Source: DATKDP01 sp035546335
GTDB lineage: Bacteria > Acidobacteriota > Thermoanaerobaculia > Gp7-AA8
Length of the DNA: 49,192 nucleotides
NCBI GenBank assembly: GCA_035546335.1
Contig: DATKDP010000046.1
Span: forward strand, 1 to 49,192
Reading direction: 5' to 3'
The translations under genes and the position numbers were made by a program. Under the pieces are notes generated by a model, which was given only the letters and a program-made list of their open reading frames with translations, ran no database searches and was not told the origin of the DNA. Shown piece after piece: positions 10,182-18,579 of this stretch. Numbering within the stretch: the first letter of the stretch is position 1; each line of letters starts with the position of its first letter.

Positions 10182-10565
10182 ATGGACTCCCTCATCAATC
10201 GCCAGGAGCCGGCAATTCGCGTTCTGATGATGCCTCGGGACACGAATGCCCACGGGACGATCTTCGGCGGAGTCATTCTCTCCTACATCGACCAGGCGGG
10301 TGCGATCGAGGCGCGCCGTCAGGGCTGCAACCTGATGGTCACCGTCTCCATGGACAAGATCGTCTTCCACGCTCCCGTTCTCGTAGGGGATCTCGTCACA
10401 TTCTGGACCGAGACACTGCGGATCGGGACCACGTCGATCACCATCAAGGTCCTCGTCGAGGCGGTTCGCGGCCCGCGCGGTTCGGAGCGCGTCACGGTGA
10501 CCGAGGCGCAGGTCGTGTACGTGAATGTCGACGACGAGCGAAAACCGACACCGATCCCGAGGTAA
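10182..10565 (+). CDS. Acyl-CoA thioesterase, YciA-like hotdog fold
   Basis: A 127-residue single hotdog-fold protein. MMPRDTNAHGTIFGGVILSYIDQAGA (residues 16-41) is the conserved helix-1 region of the YciA/BFIT acyl-CoA hydrolase group; Asp37 is the likely catalytic residue and the His24/Gly25 turn is conserved. VDKIVFHAPV-like strand (SMDKIVFHAPVLVGD) also fits. It would hydrolyse acyl-CoA thioesters in the cytoplasm; chain-length preference cannot be read from sequence. GAGG lies 5 bp before the ATG. It sits 17 bp after the foldase gene, so it is probably in the same operon though functionally unrelated. Confidence 0.92.
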   Translation: MDSLINRQEPAIRVLMMPRDTNAHGTIFGGVILSYIDQAGAIEARRQGCNLMVTVSMDKIVFHAPVLVGDLVTFWTETLRIGTTSITIKVLVEAVRGPRGSERVTVTEAQVVYVNVDDERKPTPIPR

Positions 10566-10575
10566 GCACAGTCGA

Positions 10576-10905
10576 ACTAGAAACCAGAACCAGCTGGAGG
10601 AGGTCAAAGACCGGGCTCGGGCTCGGGCGCGGGCACGGGCACGGGTGACTCACTCGGTTGGGCGCCGGGATTTGATCACAATTTGGTCAGTATCTGTGCG
10701 ATGCGGTCGAGAAAGGCCTTGTGGTCATGCGGAGAACCGAGATACTCAACTCCGACCAGGTTCAGTCCCGAAGCAGGCAACCAACGCCTTTCCCGAGCCC
10801 GCGCCCGAGCCCGAGCCCGAGCCCGAGCCTTTGACTCTCGAATTTCAAATATTTTTGGGTAGTTTCTAGTTTCTAGTTTCTAGTTTCTGGTTTCTGGTTT
10901 CTAGT
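10576..10905. repeat. Large inverted low-complexity element between thioesterase and rarA
   Basis: The ends are near-perfect inverted repeats: ACTAGAAACCAGAACCAG at about 10576 and its complement CTGGTTTCTGGTTTCTAGT at about 10886-10904, extended there by tandem TTTCTAG units. Inside, a run of GGGCTC/GGGCAC hexamers (10605-10644) faces a complementary run of CCCGAGC hexamers (10797-10833). The middle (about 10650-10790) is unique. No gene is supported. It fills the gap between two converging genes and could fold into a long stem, possibly acting as a bidirectional terminator. Confidence 0.75.
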
Positions 10906-12247
10906 CCTGCTTCTTCGTTCCCCTCGCTTTTCTCAAGCTCTCCAGTCTCTCGGAGATCGTCTTCTCGAAGCCGGCCTCTTTCGGCTCGTAGAACCGCCGG
11001 CCGCTCAGCGCAGCGGGAAGGCAGTCCATCGGAGCGGTCTGCTCCTCGAAATCGTGGGCGTACTGGTAGCCGCGACCATAACCGAGATCTTTCATCAACG
11101 CGGTCTCGGCGTTCCGGATGTGCAGCGGAACGGGAGGGTTGTCACCTTCCCGCACCTCGTGACGCGCGCTCTCATACGCCCTGTAGACGGCATTCGACTT
11201 CGGGGCCTGCGCCAGGTACACCACGATTTCCGCCAGAGCGATTCCACCTTCCGGCATGCCGATGAAATGGACAGCATCCTTCGCTGCGACCGCGAGACGG
11301 AGTGCCTCCGGTTCGGCGAGACCGACATCCTCGGCGGCCGCCCGCACCAGCCGTCGCGCCAGATAGAGGGGATCCTCGCCACCTTCGAGCATTCGAACGA
11401 GCCAGTAGATCGCGGCATCGGCATCGCCGTTGCGGATCGACTTGTGAAGCGCCGAGATGAGGTTGTAGTGCGCTTCTCCGCTCTTGTCGTAGACGAGTGA
11501 GCGGCGTTGGAGAATCGACTTCACATCGCCGGCCTGGAGATCCGCCTCGCCGCTTCCGGCGGTCTCGACCACCAGCTGCAGGCTGTTGAGCGCCTGTCGT
11601 GCATCTCCGCCCGAGGTTGCCGCGATGAAGTCGAGTGCCTCCGGCGAAAGCGCCACGTTCCAGCGGGTCACTTCGGGCCGGGCGAGCGCACGTCGCAGAA
11701 TCTCCAGAATCTCGCCGCGCTCGAGCGGCGGAAGCACGACCACCTTGCAGCGCGAGAGGAGCGCCGAGTTCACTTCGAACGAGGGATTCTCCGTCGTCGC
11801 TCCGATCAAGGTGATGTCGCCCGACTCCACATAGGGGAGGAAAGCATCCTGTTGTGCCTTGTTGAAACGATGAATCTCGTCGATGAAGACCGTCGTGCGG
11901 CGGCCTTCGTACTGGCGCCGGCTTCGCGACGATTCCATCAGCGCCTTGATCTCCTTGATTCCCGACGTGACCGCCGAGAACGGAACGAATGCCGATCGCG
12001 TCGTGCGGGCGATGAGGCGCGCGAGCGTGGTTTTTCCCGAGCCTGGCGGACCCCAGAGGATCAGCGAAGGGACACGGTCGTTTTCGATGGCGACGCGTAG
12101 AAATCGGCCGGGCCCGAGAACCTCGGCGAGGCCGACGATCTGCCCGATGCTCTCGGGGCGCATCAGCTCGGCGAGGGGTGCATCAGCCGGGGGTGAGCCG
12201 CGCGACGGCTCGGATGCATCGTCATCGAACAGCGAACGGTTCGTCAT
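10901..12247 (-). CDS. rarA: Replication-associated recombination protein A (RarA/MgsA AAA+ ATPase)
   Basis: A 448-residue AAA+ ATPase related to clamp-loader subunits, which acts at stalled replication forks. Motifs: LAELMRPESIGQIVG (family N-terminus), Walker A GPPGSGKTT (about 66-74), Walker B FIDEIHRFNKAQQD, sensor 1 GATTENPSFEVNSALLSRC, and a C-terminal region with VYLAQAPKSNAVYRAY and PVPLHIRNAETALMKDLGYGRGYQYAHD, diagnostic of RarA/WRNIP1. Length matches E. coli RarA (447). The start has only a weak ribosome site. The stop falls inside the edge of the upstream repeat element. Its neighbour is the PLP enzyme gene, which is 15 bp upstream. Confidence 0.96.
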   Translation of the reverse strand: MTNRSLFDDDASEPSRGSPPADAPLAELMRPESIGQIVGLAEVLGPGRFLRVAIENDRVPSLILWGPPGSGKTTLARLIARTTRSAFVPFSAVTSGIKEIKALMESSRSRRQYEGRRTTVFIDEIHRFNKAQQDAFLPYVESGDITLIGATTENPSFEVNSALLSRCKVVVLPPLERGEILEILRRALARPEVTRWNVALSPEALDFIAATSGGDARQALNSLQLVVETAGSGEADLQAGDVKSILQRRSLVYDKSGEAHYNLISALHKSIRNGDADAAIYWLVRMLEGGEDPLYLARRLVRAAAEDVGLAEPEALRLAVAAKDAVHFIGMPEGGIALAEIVVYLAQAPKSNAVYRAYESARHEVREGDNPPVPLHIRNAETALMKDLGYGRGYQYAHDFEEQTAPMDCLPAALSGRRFYEPKEAGFEKTISERLESLRKARGTKKQD

Positions 12248-12262
12248 CGGATCACGAGCCTG

Positions 12263-13207
12263 TCAGCGACAGAGAAGGGAATAGTCGAGATTTCCTCCCG
12301 AGACGACGACGGCGACCGGAGGAACGAGAGTCAGTTTGCGACGGAGCAGAGCCGCTAAGCCGAGGGCTCCGGTCGCCTCGATCAGCAGCTTTGTTCTGTA
12401 GATGGCCAGCTTCAGGGCATAGAGCAGCTCGTCGTCATCGACGGTGACGATCCCGGCGAGGCGATCGCGCATGATGGCGAAATTGCGCTCTCCGATCGCG
12501 AGTGTTCGTGCTCCGTCGGCGATGGTCTTCGGAGGGTCGATCCGCACGATCTCACCCTTCTCGAGCGACTGCCGGGCATCGTCTCCCGCCGCCGGCTCGA
12601 CTCCATGAACGCGGATCGAACGATCCGATTCCGTGGCGGCGATTGCGATTCCCGAGATCAGTCCCCCTCCTCCGACGGGGACGACGATCGATCTCACTTC
12701 GGGCCACTCCTCGACGATCTCCAGCCCGGTGGTCCCGGCCCCGGCGATGATTCGCTCGTCGTCGAAGGGAGGGATGACGGAAGCGCCGCGCTTTGCGGCA
12801 ATCTCGTGAGCGATGTCGCCCCGTGTCGCTTCGTTGACGCCCGACTGAACGACCTCGGCACCATAGCTTCGGGTCGCCTCGACTTTCGCCCGGACCGAGC
12901 CCTCGGGCATGACAATCGTTGCATGAATGCCGAGAATCTTCGCCGAAAGGGCCACTCCCTGCGCGTGATTCCCGGAGGAGAAGGCGACGACGCCGCGGCG
13001 GCGCTCCTCGTCCGAGAGCTGGAGAAGGGCATTCATCGCGCCGCGAAGCTTGAACGAGCCGCTTCTCTGGAGGTTCTCACACTTGAGGCGGACCTCGAGC
13101 CCTGCGATTTCCGAGATCGAGCGGGAGGCGAGAAGGGGGGTGCGGTGGACGTAGGGGGCAATGCGATCGCGCGCGGTACGGATCTGGTCGAGTGTGACGG
13201 GGAGCAC
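12263..13207 (-). CDS. Threonine dehydratase / serine racemase-family PLP enzyme
   Basis: A 314-residue fold-type II PLP enzyme of the IlvA/serine racemase group. The PLP lysine lies in RSGSFKLRGAMNAL; the substrate loop SSGNHAQGVAL and the phosphate-binding glycine loop VPVGGGGLISGIA are present. There is no C-terminal ACT regulatory domain, so it resembles catabolic threonine dehydratase (TdcB) or serine racemase rather than biosynthetic IlvA. I chose GTG 13207 (VLPVTLDQIRTARDRI), which gives normal family length; the frame is open to 13333 with a non-conserved extension. A TATACT hexamer (minus strand, 13238-13233) would place the transcription start about 19 bp before this GTG. Confidence 0.88.
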   Translation of the reverse strand: MLPVTLDQIRTARDRIAPYVHRTPLLASRSISEIAGLEVRLKCENLQRSGSFKLRGAMNALLQLSDEERRRGVVAFSSGNHAQGVALSAKILGIHATIVMPEGSVRAKVEATRSYGAEVVQSGVNEATRGDIAHEIAAKRGASVIPPFDDERIIAGAGTTGLEIVEEWPEVRSIVVPVGGGGLISGIAIAATESDRSIRVHGVEPAAGDDARQSLEKGEIVRIDPPKTIADGARTLAIGERNFAIMRDRLAGIVTVDDDELLYALKLAIYRTKLLIEATGALGLAALLRRKLTLVPPVAVVVSGGNLDYSLLCR

Positions 13208-13232
13208 GTTATTTGTCGCTGCCACGACAGTT

Positions 13233-13238
13233 AGTATA
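13233..13238 (-). promoter_or_regulatory. Candidate -10 (TATACT) for the PLP-enzyme gene
   Basis: TATACT on the minus strand matches the sigma-70-type -10 hexamer at five of six positions and lies about 25 bp before the chosen GTG. No good -35 hexamer is found at 16-18 bp, so this is weak. Confidence 0.35.
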
Positions 13239-13381
13239 AACTGCCTCCAAACGATTGCTGCGGGCAAGGGGAAACGCAAGCTGCGGCAGGACTTATTTGA
13301 CATCGGGCCGCGACGGGAGTAAAGTTTTTTCATCAGTCCGTCCCGCGCACCAAGGTCATCTACGGGTTGGAGGATGGGGAT

Positions 13382-14992
13382 ATGTGGAGAAGGGTTACCC
13401 GCGGCCTGGTTCTGAGCAGTCTTTTCACGCTACTGCTTCCTGCGCTTCACGCACAAGGCTTCATCGGCTCGATCGACTCGCCGGTCGACGGCGAACGGCT
13501 CTCAGGCGTAGTCCTGGTCCGGGGCTGGGCGCTCGATGAGCAGCCGATCTCACGCGTCGACCTCTACATCGATGACCAGTTTCAGTTCCCTGCGAATCTG
13601 AATCTACCGCGAATCGATGTCGTGGCGGCCTATCCGAACTGGCCGGGGATTCAGACCCGCCAGCCCGGCTTCATCATCGGATTTTCGACGAACCGATTCC
13701 CCGACGGCCCGCATACGATTCATTTTCGGGTGACCACGCTCGACAATCGGACCTCGGAGCTCGGGCGGCGCACCGTGGTGATCGACAACTCGATCAACCA
13801 GTCGCCCATCGGCTGGATCGACATCCCCGACACCTCCTCCGTATTCGACGCAAACGGCTCGTTCCCGGTGGTCGGATGGGCGGTGGATACCGATGGCGTG
13901 GCGCGGATCGACGTTCTCGTGGACGGCCTCAACATGCAATCGGCGATCTACGGTGATCCGCGGCCCGATGTGGGCAACACCTTCCCCGATCTTCCGGCTG
14001 CGGCATTCAGCGGATTCGTCGCCAACGTCGACACGACGCGCCTGCTCGATGGCGTCCATACCCTGACGGTGCGCGCGACCGACCGGCTCGGCTTCACCCG
14101 CAACATGGGAAGCCGCACCGTTCAGGTATTCAACAACACGAATAATCTGCGGCCGTTCGGCTTTCTCGATGAGCCCCTCCGCGATGCCGAGCTGTTCGGC
14201 ACCTGCGAGGGCCTCGAGCAGCCGGTCTGCCAGATCTCCCCCTGCACCCCCTTCGACATCGACAATCACCTCACTCCGGTCCGTGGATGGGCGCTCGATC
14301 TCGGAACGCGATCGGATACGGGGCGCGTTGCCTACATCGAGCTGCTCATCGATGGCGTGCGCTACTACTCAACCGACGACTGCTCGTTCAACTCGGACCT
14401 CGGTGCCTATGTCAACTGTTATGGCTTGACGCGGTTCGATGTGGCGCGTTACTACCCGAACTACCCTGATGCCCCCCGGTCGGGCTTCCTCTTCACGCTC
14501 GACGTCGGGGTTCTGATGGCCAGCGGGGTCCGGCCCGGCCTGCACGTGATGAAGCTTCGGGTGGGAGATCAGGAGCAGACGTTCTCCGAGATTCCCGGCA
14601 CTGCAGGCATCCCGGTGTTCTTCCGCTGCGCCGAGGATCGCAACGACTTCCCCTCGTTCGGATACATCGACTTTCCGACCAGCATGGATTTCGTCGGCGG
14701 CACGGTGACGTTCTTCGGTTGGGCTCTCGATCAGAGCTTCGGCGGAGTGCGGAACGTCGAGATTTTCGTCGATGGCAACCTCATGGGGATGGCGGCCTAC
14801 GGCTCGGTGCGTGCCGATGTGCGAGAGGCCTATCCGATCATTTCGAATAGCCTCCATTCCGGCTGGACCTTCACGCTCGACACACGCCAGCTCAGCGATG
14901 CGCAGCACCGGCTCACGGTGCAAGTGGTCGACAATGCGGGCAACAGGACCATCATCGGCTCGCGCGACTTCGTGGTCGACAATCTGCCTTGA
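13382..14992 (+). CDS. Secreted multi-domain Ig-like repeat protein
   Basis: A 536-residue protein with a Sec signal peptide (WRRVTRGLVLSSLFTLLLPALHAQ) and four related modules of about 100 residues at roughly 25-125, 135-235, 240-400 and 415-535. Each has the pattern GxIDxP...VxGWAxD...VxxxVDG...RxDVxxxYPxxxxxxxSGFxxxxDTxxLxDGxHTLxVRxxD...GxRxVxVDN, seen in acidobacterial and myxobacterial Ig-like surface proteins. Module 3 has an insert with several cysteines (CEGLEQPVCQISPC and DDCSFNSDLGAYVNC), likely disulfide-bonded. No catalytic motif is seen; adhesion or extracellular scaffolding is a guess. ATG 13382 has GGAGG 8 bp upstream. A strong terminator follows at 15015. Confidence 0.8.
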   Translation: MWRRVTRGLVLSSLFTLLLPALHAQGFIGSIDSPVDGERLSGVVLVRGWALDEQPISRVDLYIDDQFQFPANLNLPRIDVVAAYPNWPGIQTRQPGFIIGFSTNRFPDGPHTIHFRVTTLDNRTSELGRRTVVIDNSINQSPIGWIDIPDTSSVFDANGSFPVVGWAVDTDGVARIDVLVDGLNMQSAIYGDPRPDVGNTFPDLPAAAFSGFVANVDTTRLLDGVHTLTVRATDRLGFTRNMGSRTVQVFNNTNNLRPFGFLDEPLRDAELFGTCEGLEQPVCQISPCTPFDIDNHLTPVRGWALDLGTRSDTGRVAYIELLIDGVRYYSTDDCSFNSDLGAYVNCYGLTRFDVARYYPNYPDAPRSGFLFTLDVGVLMASGVRPGLHVMKLRVGDQEQTFSEIPGTAGIPVFFRCAEDRNDFPSFGYIDFPTSMDFVGGTVTFFGWALDQSFGGVRNVEIFVDGNLMGMAAYGSVRADVREAYPIISNSLHSGWTFTLDTRQLSDAQHRLTVQVVDNAGNRTIIGSRDFVVDNLP

Positions 14993-15014
14993 ACAGCAGC
15001 CCTGGAAATCCCGA

Positions 15015-15042
15015 AAAGCCCGGCTTCGGCCGGGCTTTTTTC
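15015..15042 (+). terminator. Intrinsic terminator after the Ig-like protein gene
   Basis: An 11-bp stem AAAAGCCCGGC with a TTCG tetraloop and GCCGGGCTTTT, then TTCG/TTT. It lies 23 bp after the stop codon. The flanking A-run makes it usable on both strands. Confidence 0.9.
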
Positions 15043-15051
15043 GTTTCTCCG

Positions 15052-15075
15052 TGGCCGAACTCAAGTTCGGCCACT
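15052..15075. repeat. Short perfect palindrome of the GTGGCCGAA family
   Basis: GTGGCCGAACT-CA-AGTTCGGCCAC, an 11-bp perfect inverted repeat with a two-base centre, 10 bp after the terminator. Its arm is the same GTGGCCGAA head found on the longer palindromic elements elsewhere in the window. Confidence 0.75.
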
Positions 15076-15099
15076 TCCCGCCAGCCCCTTCGGTACTCG

Positions 15100-15585
15100 T
15101 AGGGACGAAGCAGTGAGCCGCGAGATGCCGCATCGGCCTTGCTCGACCGTCGGAAGGCGAACAGCTTCGTCCGGCCCCGGCGAACCGTACGCAATGTAGG
15201 CGGAGCCTGTGGCCGAAGTTTGTCCGCTTCGGCCAGCCGCAGCCGGATGCCGTGACCTCTCGCGCGCCGAAGCGGACAACTTCGGTCCTGCCCGAATCGC
15301 GGGCGACGAGCTGGACCGAGAGCGCAAGACAGAAAGATCGTCCGGCGACGCGTGCCAAAGGGCTCGCAAGCATGTGTGTGCAACCCCTCACCCTGACCCT
15401 CTCCCCATGGTCACGTCGCTGCCTCTGGTAAGGTTGGCTGATGGGGAGAGGGGAACGACCGTCGCGAGATTCGCCTGTCCACGCGATCGGCTACAAGCCG
15501 AACTTGTCGCGGATGCTGGGTATGACCACCGCAAGCCCCAGCGAGATGCGCGGCGCATCCGCGACAAAGTTCGGCTACTGACGGC
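15100..15585. repeat. Composite intergenic repeat block, copy 1
   Basis: About 486 bp between two converging genes that is, in large part, the reverse complement of 45126-45534. It contains: GTAGGGACGAAGCAGTGAGCC at the left end; a palindromic element at 15209-15285 with arms GCCGAAGTTTGTCCGCTTCGG and its one-base-shorter complement; a block of about 80 bp absent from the other copy (about 15351-15432, including CCCTCACCCTGACCCTCTCC); and a palindromic element at 15497-15575. Short ORFs here are artefacts. No gene is supported. Confidence 0.85.
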
Positions 15586-18474
15586 TCAGCCGAAGATCTT
15601 GAGGAAGATCACATTGGCGACGAAGTCGTCCTGCGCATTGCGGCCCACCGTCTTGCCGAGATCGAAGCGAAGGATCGTTCCCTTCGGTCCGATGGTCTGC
15701 CCTCCGATTCCGACGCCCTGGAAAGGCTCTCTGCGAATCCCCGAGAAACGATCATCCACGAGAGCGTGATCGTAGAACGCTTCGATGCGGAGCTGTCGCG
15801 AGAATACGAAGCCGTACGAGAGGTGAGCCATGACGGCGCGCTCGGCGCGCACCGAGCCGGACTGGATGCCGCGCACGCGGGACGCGCCGAAGAAACCGAG
15901 CTCGTATTTGGAGAAGCGGTCGAGGTCCGTTCCGCCGAGATAGTCGAGCTCGACTCCGATGCGCTGAAAGTTCGGAAGGAAAAAGGCTCTGGACAGGCTC
16001 AGACCATAGCGCGAGAAGTCACGCTGGGATTCGTCGTATTCGCCGAGATCCCCCCACGGCGTCCACGTCGAGCGCTCTCCCCTCTCGTACGAGCCGGCGA
16101 GCGAATATCCCGCACGATCGTAGCGAAGGTGAAGAGAGGGAGTGATCACGAAGGTGTCCGAGGGGATCGCAAAATCGACGGCAGTATCCTCCGCGCGCTG
16201 ATAGCTCTCGTGTGCGAGCTCGACCGCGAGGTCGATTTTTCCGAAACCGAAGATCGGGCGCCCGATTCGCCCGGTCAGCTTGACGGGAAGCGCCTTCACG
16301 GTCTCACCTCGATGTTCCTCGCCTTCCCGGTACATCGAATTTTCGAACGGGATGGCGATGCCGAACAGATCGGCACCGACGCTGGTACGGCTGTTTCGGA
16401 ACGACGGATCCGTGAGGTTCGCCGCGAGGATCACGCCGGCGAAAAAGATGTTGGTCTGGAGACCGCGATTCCAGAGGTCGAAGTTGAAGTAATCGAGTCC
16501 TCCGAGCGGAACGACCGGAAACTCGAGTCCAGCGTCGTGGTGCAGTCCGCCGAGCAGAAAGAGGCGCGCCGTGTCGAATCCGTCCTTGACGACGCGCTGG
16601 CCGTCGCCGGTGCGCTCGAGATAACGCAGGCCCGCTTCGGTCTCGCGCACCATGCGGTGATCGGAGGCGCTCGCCTGCCGGTGCCGTTCATCGAACGTCT
16701 CGGGATGAAGCTCGAAGCGTGAAAGATCGGTCGAGCGCAGAACGACAGTCGCCCGCCCGGCGGTCGAGAGGACCTGCTGGGCGCCGACCGCGACCGGAAG
16801 CCAGACGAGCGATGAGCCGCTCGGCTGATCCGCCTCGTGCGCGGTGACCATTGCGCCCGTCACGCTGTCGAACGGCGTGAAGTCCACCCGTTCTTCGTTC
16901 GAGAGGATCTCACCGGTCAGATTGAGCTGCACCATGGCGATACGAATGCGCGCCCAGTTCCGCGTATCGATCCAGACGGTTCCACGATAGAGCGGGATGT
17001 CGCGTGCGGCGTCCGCCGGCGGATCGAAGCGCACCTCGTAGACGCGATGCCCGCGCACGTTCGTCTCTCCCACCAGCTGGTAGCGATAGTCGTTCGTCAG
17101 CTGGATGTCGAGCGGTATCTTCGTGACCTTTTCCGGCTGGATGATCGGAAGCTCCGGAATGCGGCCGTATTTCCACCGGACGCCGTTGATGAAGAACTCC
17201 CGCCAGACCCAGTCGGACAGGCCGCGGGGATCGGAGAAGAGCTCACCGCCGATGGTCGCTTCGATCGTGTCGCCGCCCGGGCCGATGCCGAACCGGAGCT
17301 TCGTTTCGTTCCAGGCGATGTATCTCGGCTCGATCGACTTCTGATGTGCGTGCCACGCCTGATGATTGCGGATGATCTCTTCCACGCTGATTCCCCGCTG
17401 CGTGGTGATCTCGATCGTCTCGCGCGTGATGCTCGCGTCGGTGAGATTCGGGCGTCCGACGGTGAGAAACCACGGCTCGTCGGAGGGGGCGATGGCGATC
17501 AGAAATCGACCTTCCTTCGCTCCCGTGTCGCGCAGCGGCGATGCTCCCGTGGCACTCACGCGCTTCGGATCGAGAAAATCGTCGCCTGCGAGGCTGGCGA
17601 TTCTCCATGATTCCCTCTCATCCGGGACGACGATGACCGAGCGGAGATCCTCTCCGCGGACGAAGACGATCGCCTCCTGATCCAACGCTCTTCCACTCCG
17701 ATCGAGAATTTCGACTCCTGCTGCGGTGTCGACGGCATGGTCACCCGCCATCTCGCGATTGAACCGTTCGATCGCGGCACCATTCGCAGCGCGGGTCGTC
17801 AGGAACGCGATCGTTGCACCCGCCGCGAGCGCCGCCGATCCTTCATACAGAATCCCATCCTCCCGCGGCCCGACGATTGCGGCAATCCGCTTCGCCGGAT
17901 CCTTCTCGTGCAACCATGCAGCCGCTTCCTCGAGCAGCGAAGACGCAACCAGAATCTCGTCGAAATACGCCTGAGCGCCCGTCTGGTAGAGAGGTGCGAG
18001 CGATGCGATCGCCGGAGGGGCGACCAGCAGCCTGTCGGCGACGCCGAGCCCCTGACTCTTCACTGCGAGCCGTTTGATTCCGTATCCTTCGATCGACGGG
18101 GAGGCATTGGCCAGACGAAGCCCGAGTGCACGAAGCGGAGAGGTACCGCGAACAGACGTGATCAGCCTGTCGATGATCTGTTCCACCTCGTCGACCGACT
18201 CGCGATCTTCGAGGGCCGCCGTCACGAGCAGAGTCGTCCGGCGGCGCTGATCGGGCGAGAGCGATTGGACCCGGTCCAGCGATTCGCCGGGCTTCGTCAG
18301 ATCGATCCCGAACAGCAGCGGGATGTTGGCGAGCTGCGGTTCCTCCGGGGACGTTACGACCATCCCGAGGCAAAGCGAGCATGCGCCAGTGACTTCCGGC
18401 GGATTTCGGGAAAAGGCCGGGGGTGCGACCAGAACTTGCAATAGGAGGAGGATCGAGGGAAGACTCTTCTTCAT
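15586..18474 (-). CDS. Large outer-membrane fusion protein with C-terminal beta-barrel, unknown function
   Basis: A 962-residue exported protein. The signal peptide is MKKSLPSILLLLQVLVAPPAFS; the mature N-terminus carries a CxxC (GACSLCLGM). Residues about 30-270 alternate strands and helices (LLFGIDLTKPGES; ALGLRLANASPS; YFDEILVASSLLEE) and look like an alpha/beta, perhaps TIM-barrel-like, domain. Residues about 370-600 resemble an outer-membrane lipoprotein-sorting (LolA-like) or DUF-type beta domain (YRYQLVGETNVRGHRVYEVRFDP, RGTVWIDTRNWARIRI). Residues about 630-962 are amphipathic strands ending in Phe-x (VANVIFLKIFG), typical of an outer-membrane beta-barrel. I do not recognise a named family. 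ATG 18474 is preferred over 18477 because of its AGGGG spacing (5 bp). Confidence 0.7.
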   Translation of the reverse strand: MKKSLPSILLLLQVLVAPPAFSRNPPEVTGACSLCLGMVVTSPEEPQLANIPLLFGIDLTKPGESLDRVQSLSPDQRRRTTLLVTAALEDRESVDEVEQIIDRLITSVRGTSPLRALGLRLANASPSIEGYGIKRLAVKSQGLGVADRLLVAPPAIASLAPLYQTGAQAYFDEILVASSLLEEAAAWLHEKDPAKRIAAIVGPREDGILYEGSAALAAGATIAFLTTRAANGAAIERFNREMAGDHAVDTAAGVEILDRSGRALDQEAIVFVRGEDLRSVIVVPDERESWRIASLAGDDFLDPKRVSATGASPLRDTGAKEGRFLIAIAPSDEPWFLTVGRPNLTDASITRETIEITTQRGISVEEIIRNHQAWHAHQKSIEPRYIAWNETKLRFGIGPGGDTIEATIGGELFSDPRGLSDWVWREFFINGVRWKYGRIPELPIIQPEKVTKIPLDIQLTNDYRYQLVGETNVRGHRVYEVRFDPPADAARDIPLYRGTVWIDTRNWARIRIAMVQLNLTGEILSNEERVDFTPFDSVTGAMVTAHEADQPSGSSLVWLPVAVGAQQVLSTAGRATVVLRSTDLSRFELHPETFDERHRQASASDHRMVRETEAGLRYLERTGDGQRVVKDGFDTARLFLLGGLHHDAGLEFPVVPLGGLDYFNFDLWNRGLQTNIFFAGVILAANLTDPSFRNSRTSVGADLFGIAIPFENSMYREGEEHRGETVKALPVKLTGRIGRPIFGFGKIDLAVELAHESYQRAEDTAVDFAIPSDTFVITPSLHLRYDRAGYSLAGSYERGERSTWTPWGDLGEYDESQRDFSRYGLSLSRAFFLPNFQRIGVELDYLGGTDLDRFSKYELGFFGASRVRGIQSGSVRAERAVMAHLSYGFVFSRQLRIEAFYDHALVDDRFSGIRREPFQGVGIGGQTIGPKGTILRFDLGKTVGRNAQDDFVANVIFLKIFG

Positions 18475-18579
18475 CATGGCCCCTGTGAGACGATCTTCGG
18501 ACGAAATCGGTTCGTGTAACCGATGTCGTCGCATCAATATTCTTTTTTCACTGCCACGTCGTGCCTTCAGTCCTCCGAT

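Noticed and set aside
15100..15585. Insertion sequence remnant with a transposase
   Set aside because: The frames inside are short, lie in repeat DNA and show no DDE, HUH or serine/tyrosine recombinase motif.
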